Origin: Bacteroides_D sp963546395
GTDB taxonomy: Bacteria > Bacteroidota > Bacteroidia > Bacteroidales > CAJPTX01
NCBI GenBank assembly: GCA_963546395.1
Contig: CAUUMS010000007.1
Span: forward strand, 35,298 to 99,297
Direction: 5' to 3'
Length of the DNA stretch: 64,000 nt
Within the stretch, counting starts at the first letter, position 1. Each line of letters starts with the position of its first letter. Below the pieces are notes generated by a model that made no database searches, had not been told where the DNA came from, and saw only the letters and a list, made by a program, of their open reading frames with translations. The position numbers and the translations under genes are program-made. Below, piece by piece: positions 8,689-15,581 of this stretch.

Positions 8689-9447
8689 ATGGTAACAGAC
8701 CCTATGGAGCCCGAGGAAGCGAACATAGTCACGCCAGAAGAGGGCGAGCGCGCTGTGGTGGTGCACCTGGCGGGTGCTAGCGTGGCGCAAGATGGCACCC
8801 CGGTGCTAAGCCAGGTTGACCTGGAGGTTCGGGCGGGCGACTTCGTGTTCCTCACGGGTCGAGTGGGCTCGGGTAAGAGCAGCCTCATCGGGCTGCTGAC
8901 GGGGCAACTCCCACTCCAAGAGGGAGAGGGGGAGGTATGCGGGTTCGACTTAGCGCGCCTCAAGTCCCGAGATATCCCCTACCTGCGCCGTCAACTCGGC
9001 ATCATATTCCAGGACTTCAAGCTGCTACCCGACCGCAATGTGGCGAAGAATCTACGCTTTGCCCTACGGGCCACGGGGTGGCGCAATGGGGCTGCCATCG
9101 AGCAACGGATAACCGACGTGCTCGAGCAGGTGGGCTTGCTCGATAAGATGGACAAGATGCCCAATCAGCTCTCGGGGGGCGAGCAGCAACGTGTGGCCAT
9201 TGCGCGCGCCGTGCTGAATGAGCCCGCCCTGCTGCTGGCGGATGAGCCAACTGGTAACCTAGATCCTGAGACCTCGGAGGGCATCCTGGAGCTCCTAGTT
9301 GAGCTGGCGCAGCGGGGCGCAGCCGTCATCATGGCAACGCATAACTACGGGATTGTAAACCGCTACACGGCTCGTACATATCAGTGCGAGCAGGGCCGAC
9401 TGAGCGAGGTTGACCGCATGGTCACGCTAGACTTTTCGGACTTATAA
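8689..9447 (+). CDS. ftsE: FtsE-type ABC transporter ATP-binding protein
   Basis: 252 residues. FtsE with FtsX forms the divisome ABC complex that activates peptidoglycan hydrolases. Seen: a 30-residue N-terminal extension, Walker A GRVGSGKS (57-64), Q-loop IIFQDFKLLPDRNV (FtsE-like), signature LSGGEQQ (161-167), Walker B LLLADEP (181-187) and the switch His in MATHNYG. The start ATG 8689 is 4 bases after pgk and in a different frame. No FtsX is adjacent, so the partner must be encoded elsewhere; a LolD-type role cannot be excluded, but the FQDFKLL segment favours FtsE. Confidence 0.85.
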   Translation: MVTDPMEPEEANIVTPEEGERAVVVHLAGASVAQDGTPVLSQVDLEVRAGDFVFLTGRVGSGKSSLIGLLTGQLPLQEGEGEVCGFDLARLKSRDIPYLRRQLGIIFQDFKLLPDRNVAKNLRFALRATGWRNGAAIEQRITDVLEQVGLLDKMDKMPNQLSGGEQQRVAIARAVLNEPALLLADEPTGNLDPETSEGILELLVELAQRGAAVIMATHNYGIVNRYTARTYQCEQGRLSEVDRMVTLDFSDL

Positions 9448-9498
9448 CCCACGATGTGAGGCACCCCGGTAAAACGTATCAACACGGAGCAGCGCAGC

Positions 9499-9663
9499 AT
9501 GATGAGAAGGTACCAGTGCGACGTTTGCGAGTACATCTACGACCCTGAGGAGGGCGATATAGAGCACGACGTTGAGCCGGGGACTGACTTCGAGAGCCTG
9601 CCGGACGACTGGGTTTGCCCGCTCTGCGGCGTAGGTAAGGAGGAGTTTTCACCCGTCGAATAG
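9499..9663 (+). CDS. rubredoxin
   Basis: A 54-residue protein read directly from the sequence (ATG 9499, TAG 9661-9663). It has the two rubredoxin knuckles CDVC (Cys7, Cys10) and CPLCG (Cys40, Cys43), the conserved YxY-like YIYDPEEGD after the first knuckle, and the DDWVCP segment before the second. Rubredoxins carry one electron on a single Fe(Cys)4 site, often to rubrerythrin or oxygen/peroxide reductases in anaerobes. It lies between ftsE and kbl; no redox partner gene is adjacent. A tandem ATG (9502) is an equivalent start. Confidence 0.93.
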   Translation: MMRRYQCDVCEYIYDPEEGDIEHDVEPGTDFESLPDDWVCPLCGVGKEEFSPVE

Positions 9664-9766
9664 CATAGCCATGAGCCCTGCGGATCTGCGGGTATCGACG
9701 CATTGCCCCACGGCGAGTAGCATTCCATAAGGTAATCACAGACAACACGCAAAAGGCGAGTAAGTC

Positions 9767-10957
9767 ATGTACGGTAAATTGCAAGAGCATCTGGCCAGGG
9801 AGCTGGCCGCCATCGAAGAGGCCGGCCTCTACAAGCGCGAGCGCCTCATTTGCACCCCCCAAGGGGCTGACATCAAGGTGAGCACCGGCGAAGACGTGCT
9901 GAACTTCTGCGCCAACAACTACCTGGGGCTCTCCGATGATCCCCGCGTTATTGAGGCCGCAAAGCGCATGATGGACACGCGGGGATACGGCATGTCATCG
10001 GTGCGTTTCATCTGCGGCACGCAGGATAAGCATCGTGAGCTAGAGCAGGCTATTGCCAAGTTCTTTGGGCTGGATGATTCCATCCTGTACATAGCCTGCT
10101 TCGATGCAAACGGAGGCGTATTCGAACCGCTGTTCGGTGAGGAGGATGCCATCATTTCCGATGCGCTCAACCATGCATCCATCATCGACGGGGTGCGTCT
10201 ATGCAAGGCCAAACGCTACCGCTACGCCAACGCGGACATGGGCGAGCTGGAGAAATGTCTCCAGGAGGCCCAGACGCAACGGTTCCGCATCATTGTCACC
10301 GATGGGGTGTTCTCCATGGATGGTAATGTGGCACCGCTGGATCGCATCGTGGAGCTGGCTAAGAAGTACGATGCGCTGGTAATGGTGGATGAGAGCCACT
10401 CGGCCGGCGTGGTAGGTGCTACGGGGCACGGTGTCACTGAGCTCTACAAGCTCCAGGGGCAGGTTGACATCATCACCGGCACGCTAGGTAAGGCCTTCGG
10501 GGGCGGTTGTGGCGGATTCACCGCGGCAAGGCAAGAGGTGGTGGACATGCTACGCCAGCGTTCACGGCCCTACCTGTTCTCGAATTCCGTGCCACCGCCC
10601 GTGGTGGGAGCTAGCCTCGAGGTGTTCCGCATGCTGGAGCAGGATCATTCGATCCACGAGCGTCTGGTGCGCAACACCGAGTATTTCAAGGAGAAGATGC
10701 TGGCGGCAGGCTTCGACATCAAGCCTTCGCAGAGTGCCATCCTGGCTGTGATGCTGTACGACGCCAAGTTGTCGCAGGTGATGGCTAGCGATCTGCTCAA
10801 GGAGGGGATCTACGTCACTGGGTTCTACTACCCAGTGGTACCCAAGGAGCAGGCTCGTATCCGCGTGCAGGTGTCGGCGGCTCACAAGCCTGAGCACCTC
10901 GACCGCTGCGTAGAAGCCTTCATCAAGGTAGCCCGCAAGCACAACGTGCTAGAGTAG
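9767..10957 (+). CDS. kbl: glycine C-acetyltransferase (2-amino-3-ketobutyrate CoA ligase)
   Basis: 396 residues, nearly collinear with E. coli Kbl (398). It cleaves 2-amino-3-oxobutyrate with CoA to glycine and acetyl-CoA in threonine breakdown; PLP-dependent. Seen: INFCANNYLGL-like segment at 45-55, SVRFICGTQDKH (78-89), SDALNHASIIDGVRLCKAKR (131-150), DES at 208-210 for the PLP ring, and the Schiff-base Lys242 in TGTLGKAFGG. Close identity over the whole length separates it from BioF and ALAS. The usual partner threonine dehydrogenase (tdh) is not next to it. A terminator follows 15 bases after the stop. Confidence 0.95.
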   Translation: MYGKLQEHLARELAAIEEAGLYKRERLICTPQGADIKVSTGEDVLNFCANNYLGLSDDPRVIEAAKRMMDTRGYGMSSVRFICGTQDKHRELEQAIAKFFGLDDSILYIACFDANGGVFEPLFGEEDAIISDALNHASIIDGVRLCKAKRYRYANADMGELEKCLQEAQTQRFRIIVTDGVFSMDGNVAPLDRIVELAKKYDALVMVDESHSAGVVGATGHGVTELYKLQGQVDIITGTLGKAFGGGCGGFTAARQEVVDMLRQRSRPYLFSNSVPPPVVGASLEVFRMLEQDHSIHERLVRNTEYFKEKMLAAGFDIKPSQSAILAVMLYDAKLSQVMASDLLKEGIYVTGFYYPVVPKEQARIRVQVSAAHKPEHLDRCVEAFIKVARKHNVLE

Positions 10958-10972
10958 CATTGCACTCGCATT

Positions 10973-11018
10973 AGAGCCCCCTTTGCCGGCTGTATTGCTG
11001 CGCAGAGGGGGCTCTTTG
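10973..11018 (+). terminator. rho-independent terminator after kbl
   Basis: AGAGCCCCC (10973-10981) pairs with GGGGGCTCT (11007-11015), followed by TTTG. The stem is GC-rich and sits directly after kbl. Confidence 0.8.
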
Positions 11019-11129
11019 CTATGCGTAGGGCGTGCAGGCGAGCCCTTAAGCACTGCAAGGGGGCTATGCGCCACAGGGAACTGGGTAGATTGCAACGGGA
11101 GGTGTGGTGCAGCTGAGATTCGGGCAAAT

Positions 11130-11308
11130 AAAAAAGTGGGCTGGCGATCGGAACAACCAGCCCACCCACTATAGTTTTTTGTATAGGGTGTCTCTTGCGG
11201 TATTACCCGGCAAGAGGATTCTCACCCAACGCACTCATGAAGACGAACCCAACCGATAGTGTCTCTTCCATACGGACACGAGCGATGATTAAGAAGTAGA
11301 ACCAATCG
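11130..11308 (-). ncRNA. candidate minus-strand small RNA with a 22-codon reading frame
   Basis: On the minus strand a TACATTTG element (11321-11314) is followed about 180 bases later by a classical terminator: GTGGGCTGG (11165-11157) pairing with CCAGCCCAC (11144-11136) and then TTTTTTATTT. Between them are two hairpins, GTGTC/GACAC and CTCTTGC/GCAAGAG, and a 22-codon frame (ATG 11271-11269, TAA 11205-11203) beginning MEETLSVGF and ending ENPLAG. It could be a free-standing regulatory RNA or a small-protein gene. I do not recognise an Rfam family; the length is like 6S RNA but the ends do not pair as 6S should. No -33 element at proper spacing is seen. Confidence 0.4.
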
Positions 11309-11447
11309 CATTGCAAATGTAGGTATTGATCCGATCGGCAGGAGGTTCAAAACCCTAATATGGTGGTCAATCTATAGGTGGTGTTGATGAACGGTCGGAG
11401 GTGGGCTGTAGAAAGTTTCAAGCCCTCCATCGTGTCCGATAATTTAT

Positions 11448-11455
11448 TACCTTTG
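11448..11455 (+). promoter_or_regulatory. promoter -7 element (TACCTTTG) for the aminotransferase gene
   Basis: TACCTTTG 56 bases before the ATG at 11511, in an A/T-rich patch. No TTTG at -33. Confidence 0.55.
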
Positions 11456-11510
11456 CCTTACAGCTACGCGCGTAGCCATTTGCTAACCCCATAGAAACAG
11501 CCCATTCGCC

Positions 11511-12710
11511 ATGCTACAACTATCTGACATCGTACAGCGCATGCCGGCTTCGCCTATCCGCAAGCTAGCCCCCTACGCCAATGCCGCCAAAAGCCGCGGC
11601 ATCAAGGTGTACCATCTCAACATTGGTCAGCCAGACATTGTAACACCCCAGTGCGCACTCGATGCAGTGCGGGAGAACCAGCTGTCTGTGGTTGCCTACA
11701 GCGATTCGGCGGGTAATGCTAGCTATCGGCAAGGGCTGGTGGAGTACTACAAGAACATTGGCATTGAGGTAGGCACAGGCGATATCATCGTCACGAATGG
11801 TGGATCGGAGGGGATCATCTTCGCCTTTGCGGCCTGCATGAATCCGGGCGAGGAGGTGATAATTCCCGAGCCGTTCTACGCCAATTACAACGGGTTCGCC
11901 ACGCAGACGGGGGCCGTGGTGGTACCCATCCCCTCGTCCATAGACAATGACTACGCATTGCCTCCCATCGAGGAGTTTGAGAAGCGTATCACGCCCCGCA
12001 CGAGGGCTATCGTCGTGTGCAATCCGAATAATCCCACGGGCTACCTCTACTCGAAGGAGGAGATTATGCGCCTGGGCGACATTGCCAAGCGTCACAACCT
12101 CTACCTGCTGGCTGACGAGGTGTATCGTGAGTTCTGCTACGACGGACAAGAGCACTTCTCGGTGATGCAGATCCCGGGGCTTGAAGAGAATACCGTGCTC
12201 CTTGACTCTGTGTCGAAGCGGTATAGCCTATGTGGCGCACGCATTGGAGCCATCATCTCGCGCAACAAAGCCCTCATGGCTGGCATCATGAAGTTTGCCC
12301 AGGCCCGCCTTTGCTCCTCTTCCTACGGGCAGATAGCCGCCGAGACTGCCATGAAGGCCCCAAAAGACTACTTCGAGGGTGTGTACAACGAGTACATCGC
12401 CCGGCGTAACTTCATGGTAGGGGCGCTTAATGCCATGGAGGGTGTTTACTCCCCTATGCCCCGTGGAGCCTTCTACACCACAGTGCGCCTGCCAGTGGAC
12501 GATGCCGACAAGTTTGCCCTCTGGCTCCTCGAGTCATTCGAGCATCAGAAGCAGACCGTCATGCTTGCTCCAGCCTCAGGGTTCTACGCAACCCCAGGCC
12601 TCGGGAAGAATGAAGCTCGTCTAGCCTACGTGCTGAACATTGATGATCTGCGTAAGGCCATGGAAACGCTGGACGTGGCCCTAAAGCAGTACCCAGGTCG
12701 TACGTGCTAA
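11511..12710 (+). CDS. PLP-dependent aminotransferase, class I/II (aspartate aminotransferase type)
   Basis: 399 residues. Transfers an amino group between an amino acid (probably aspartate or an aromatic) and a 2-oxo acid. Seen: NIGQPD at 37-42, the NPNNPTG PLP loop (171-177), DEVYREF (202-208), the Schiff-base Lys236 in DSVSKRYSLCGARIG, and an ARLAYV-type substrate-binding Arg near the C-terminus. The fold-type I, 1-gamma subgroup is clear; the exact substrate is not. It overlaps the longest possible reading of the next gene (from 12704) by 7 bases, but a better start for that gene is at 12773. Confidence 0.88.
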   Translation: MLQLSDIVQRMPASPIRKLAPYANAAKSRGIKVYHLNIGQPDIVTPQCALDAVRENQLSVVAYSDSAGNASYRQGLVEYYKNIGIEVGTGDIIVTNGGSEGIIFAFAACMNPGEEVIIPEPFYANYNGFATQTGAVVVPIPSSIDNDYALPPIEEFEKRITPRTRAIVVCNPNNPTGYLYSKEEIMRLGDIAKRHNLYLLADEVYREFCYDGQEHFSVMQIPGLEENTVLLDSVSKRYSLCGARIGAIISRNKALMAGIMKFAQARLCSSSYGQIAAETAMKAPKDYFEGVYNEYIARRNFMVGALNAMEGVYSPMPRGAFYTTVRLPVDDADKFALWLLESFEHQKQTVMLAPASGFYATPGLGKNEARLAYVLNIDDLRKAMETLDVALKQYPGRTC

Positions 12711-12763
12711 GCATCGAGAGAGCGCAAGAAGTGTTCGCCGCACGTGAGCAGGGCTTTCGCATT

Positions 12764-12810
12764 GCGAGGGCAATGGGGAAAACGTATCTCCTCATTGCCC
12801 TCGCATTTTG
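12764..12810 (+). terminator. perfect 12-bp hairpin covering the namZ-like start codon
   Basis: GCGAGGGCAATG (12764-12775) pairs perfectly with CATTGCCCTCGC (12793-12804), followed by ATTTTG. The likely ATG of the next gene (12773-12775) is the last triplet of the left arm. It may terminate the aminotransferase transcript, hide the downstream start codon, or both. Confidence 0.55.
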
Positions 12811-13975
12811 GACACTGATCCCAGCGTATGTCTCCTCAAAGGAGGCTGAAACTGGAAGACGGGATTCAACGATACGTATGGGTGCTGAGCGGCTAGAGCT
12901 CTACTTGCCCAGCCTACAGGGGAAACGGGTCGGACTTGTCTGCAATCATGCGAGCCTGCTGGGAGACACCCTACTACTCCCCGATGCGCTCACAGCCCAT
13001 GGGGTGAATGTTGTCCGTCTGTTCACGCCAGAACATGGGCTCACGGGTACAGCTGACGCTGGGGAGCACGTGAAGCATGGGTATGATGCCAAACGTCGCA
13101 TTGAGGTGGTAAGCCTCTACGGCCAGCAACGCAAGCCTTCCGCCCACCAGATGCGTGGGATTGACGTGATGGTATTCGACTTACAGGACGTAGGCGTACG
13201 CTGCTACACATACGTGAGCACGCTCCAATACGTGATCGACGCTTGCATCGAGTACCACGTCTCACTCATCGTACTCGATCGTCCTAATCCTAACGGGCAC
13301 TACGTGGCAGGCCCTATCCTGCAACCAGCCTATCGCTCATTCGTGGGCATGCACACCGTGCCATGGGTGCATGGGCTCACCATGGGTGAATTTGCCCGCA
13401 TGATTCAGGGCGAGTGGCTACCCAAAGGGCCACAGTCGTTGCAGCTCACAGTTATCCCATGCTCGGGCTACACCCACGCAACACGCTACAAGCCCCCAGT
13501 CCCCCCGTCGCCTAATCTACCCAATGAGCAATCCATACTGCTCTACCCCACTCTAGCCCTATTCGAGGGGACAACGATGAGCGTTGGCCGAGGAACAGAC
13601 TGGCCGTTCCAGGTACTAGGCAGTCCCGATGTGCAGGGGTTGCCATTCACCTTCACACCCCAGGCACGGCCTGGGGCTACGCAGCCCCCATACCTTGGTA
13701 GGCTATGCCGGGGGATAGACCTACGGATGCATAGCGTGGACTCCCTGCGGGCAGATACAGTCATACGCCTAGAGCTACTCCAGGAGATGCGCAGGCACAG
13801 CCCCAAAGGACAAGCGTTCTTCAACACATTTTTTACCCGACTGGCTGGGACACCCGCCCTGCGGAAAGCTCTCGAGGCGGATAGCTCTGCCGACAGCATT
13901 CGGGCGAGTTGGCAAAACGAGCTCACCGCTTACCGCCGCATGCGAGCAAAATACTTGCTATACCCCGAGCGTTAA
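12773..13975 (+). CDS. NamZ-like exo-beta-N-acetylmuramidase family protein (DUF1343), exported
   Basis: 400 residues from ATG 12773, which gives a clean signal peptide (MGKTYLLIALAFWTLIPAYV). A longer start at 12704 would add 23 charged residues ahead of it. Family motifs seen: CNHASLLGD, LFTPEHGLTG, FDLQDVGVRCYTYVSTL, LDRPNPNGHYVAGP and MSVGRGTDWPFQVLGSP. Characterised members (Bacillus NamZ/YbbC, GH171) release N-acetylmuramic acid from the non-reducing end of peptidoglycan fragments; a role in cell-wall turnover or recycling in the periplasm is inferred. It lies between an aminotransferase and a T9SS plug-family protein on the same strand. Confidence 0.85.
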   Translation: MGKTYLLIALAFWTLIPAYVSSKEAETGRRDSTIRMGAERLELYLPSLQGKRVGLVCNHASLLGDTLLLPDALTAHGVNVVRLFTPEHGLTGTADAGEHVKHGYDAKRRIEVVSLYGQQRKPSAHQMRGIDVMVFDLQDVGVRCYTYVSTLQYVIDACIEYHVSLIVLDRPNPNGHYVAGPILQPAYRSFVGMHTVPWVHGLTMGEFARMIQGEWLPKGPQSLQLTVIPCSGYTHATRYKPPVPPSPNLPNEQSILLYPTLALFEGTTMSVGRGTDWPFQVLGSPDVQGLPFTFTPQARPGATQPPYLGRLCRGIDLRMHSVDSLRADTVIRLELLQEMRRHSPKGQAFFNTFFTRLAGTPALRKALEADSSADSIRASWQNELTAYRRMRAKYLLYPER

Positions 13976-14047
13976 GCTCACCATACCGGGGTCAACAGTA
14001 TCCGAGGCCTTAAGTCCCATCGCCATACGCATTCCAGAACTCACACC

Positions 14048-15469
14048 ATGATAGGCCGAGCCGCTCGATACATCCCCCTCGCTTTAACTGCATCTATCGT
14101 CCTGCTTGCTGGGCTCATCACACCTAGTACTGCTCTCGGCTTTACACCCAATCGCAATACCCCTCTTCTCGAGCAGGTGAACGATCGTGCATTGCAAGGC
14201 ATTCACCTTTCTGTGAACGGATGGCCCCTGGCACCACCCATACAGGTTCTTGACCAGATGGCCCCTATCGTGCTCTCATTCGACCGCATTGGCAATGAGA
14301 CTCCTACGTACACCTACCAGATCATCCATTGCGATGCCCATTGGCACCCGTCCGATCTCATCCCGTCCGATTACATAGAGGGCTTCCCATCGAATACGCT
14401 CCCATTCCCTGCCATGTCAGTGGCTACCACCACGCCCTTTGCCCACTACGAGCTCCGTATCCCTAATGAGGATATACGTCTCAAGCTATCGGGTAACTAC
14501 GCCCTACTCCTCTTCCGGGACGACGATGACAATAACCCTATCCTAGTCCGCCATTTTGCCATATGCGAGCAGATGGCCCCGACGCAGCTCATGGTGCATC
14601 GTTTGCCTGGTGACAAGCGCACCACATACCAACGGCTAGAGGTGAAAGTGCACACGGCTCGTCTCGGTGGCTCACACCTTCTGGCGAATGACCTCACCGT
14701 AGTCACACGCCAGAATTGGTACACCGGTTGCCAATCCACCCTCGCCCAGCCCACCAGCTACGAAGAGCCCGATGTGCTACAGTACGGCAATGCCTTCACT
14801 GGGCTATGGCCTGCGGGTAACGAATGGCGCATGCTGAACATACAATCGCTACACCTGGCCGTCGATCGCATTGCGAGCATCGATCAGCGGGATGGTTCCT
14901 ACCAGGTAGAACTACACCCCGATGGCCCTCGTGATGCTGCAAGCTACAGTGGAGAGGCCGATCTCAACGGTTACTGGGCCGACGGGTATGCTGGCGATTG
15001 GAAGATAACAAAAGGCCCTAACAACTATCAACCCCTTGAGAGCGACTACGCCTGGGTGTACTTCTCCTACCGCCCGCCGACGAGCACGGTATACGAAGAC
15101 AGCATCTACCTCCAGATAGCTAACCTAGGCAAGAACGGTGCCGGGGTACCCATGCATTTCAACCCGTCACGAGGCCAGCATGAGGTCAGCGTGCGCCTCA
15201 AGCAAGGAGTCTACAGCTACCGTTACGTGTTACACCGTAACGCTGGCATCCCGCCCATCTCTGAATCATCGGCTAACGGCTCCGCAGCATCCCCCAAGAC
15301 ACTCAGTGGCACATCCTGTGGCGACCCGTGCCCCACAGAGGGGTGTTATGCCGACACGGAGAATGAGTACAATGCGCTCGTCTACTATCGGCCCCCCAGC
15401 GAGCGGTATGACCGTCTAGTGGGCTGGGGACGATACGCCCCCGTTAAGCAGAGACAGCAGCTTCGTTAG
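14048..15469 (+). CDS. type IX secretion plug-family protein (DUF5103)
   Basis: 473 residues with an N-terminal signal peptide (about residues 1-30). The pattern YTYQIIHCDAHWHPSDLIPSDYIEGF, followed by HYELRIPNEDIRLKLSGNYALLLF, is the N-terminal domain of the family once called DUF5103. A Flavobacterium member was found as the Plug that closes the SprA translocon of the type IX secretion system, so this gene suggests a T9SS in the organism. The central part has the family VYFSYRPP segment; near the C-terminus a Ser/Cys-rich stretch (about residues 410-440, with CGDPCPTEGC) looks like an insertion. Start ATG 14048 directly precedes the signal peptide. Whether this copy is the actual plug or a paralogue cannot be told. 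Confidence 0.8.
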   Translation: MIGRAARYIPLALTASIVLLAGLITPSTALGFTPNRNTPLLEQVNDRALQGIHLSVNGWPLAPPIQVLDQMAPIVLSFDRIGNETPTYTYQIIHCDAHWHPSDLIPSDYIEGFPSNTLPFPAMSVATTTPFAHYELRIPNEDIRLKLSGNYALLLFRDDDDNNPILVRHFAICEQMAPTQLMVHRLPGDKRTTYQRLEVKVHTARLGGSHLLANDLTVVTRQNWYTGCQSTLAQPTSYEEPDVLQYGNAFTGLWPAGNEWRMLNIQSLHLAVDRIASIDQRDGSYQVELHPDGPRDAASYSGEADLNGYWADGYAGDWKITKGPNNYQPLESDYAWVYFSYRPPTSTVYEDSIYLQIANLGKNGAGVPMHFNPSRGQHEVSVRLKQGVYSYRYVLHRNAGIPPISESSANGSAASPKTLSGTSCGDPCPTEGCYADTENEYNALVYYRPPSERYDRLVGWGRYAPVKQRQQLR

Positions 15470-15501
15470 CCTCAGCAGCACTGCCTGTCAGGTATTGCGG
15501 T

Positions 15502-15547
15502 AGGCGTAGGCCCATTCAGTGCACCAGGCCAAATCTCTACGCCTTTA
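15502..15547. terminator. hairpin between converging genes
   Basis: AGGCGTAG (15502-15509) pairs with CTACGCCT (15537-15544), with GGCC/GGCC inside and TTT after. It lies between the plug-family gene (+) and the TonB receptor (-) and may stop both. Confidence 0.55.
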
Positions 15548-15581
15548 GGCCGATGCGCCAAGGGCGTTCAATCCCTTCTCC

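Larger units (their letters stand above)
11019..11510. other. intergenic region before the aminotransferase
   Basis: About 490 bases without a large gene. It holds a hairpin at 11136-11165 whose T-run lies on the minus-strand side, several further hairpins and a minus-strand TACATTTG (together annotated as a possible small RNA), and the plus-strand TACCTTTG promoter element of the downstream aminotransferase. Confidence 0.5.

Noticed and set aside
11130..11308. 6S RNA as identity of the minus-strand transcript
   Set aside because: Length fits, but the 5' and 3' ends do not pair and there is no central bubble.
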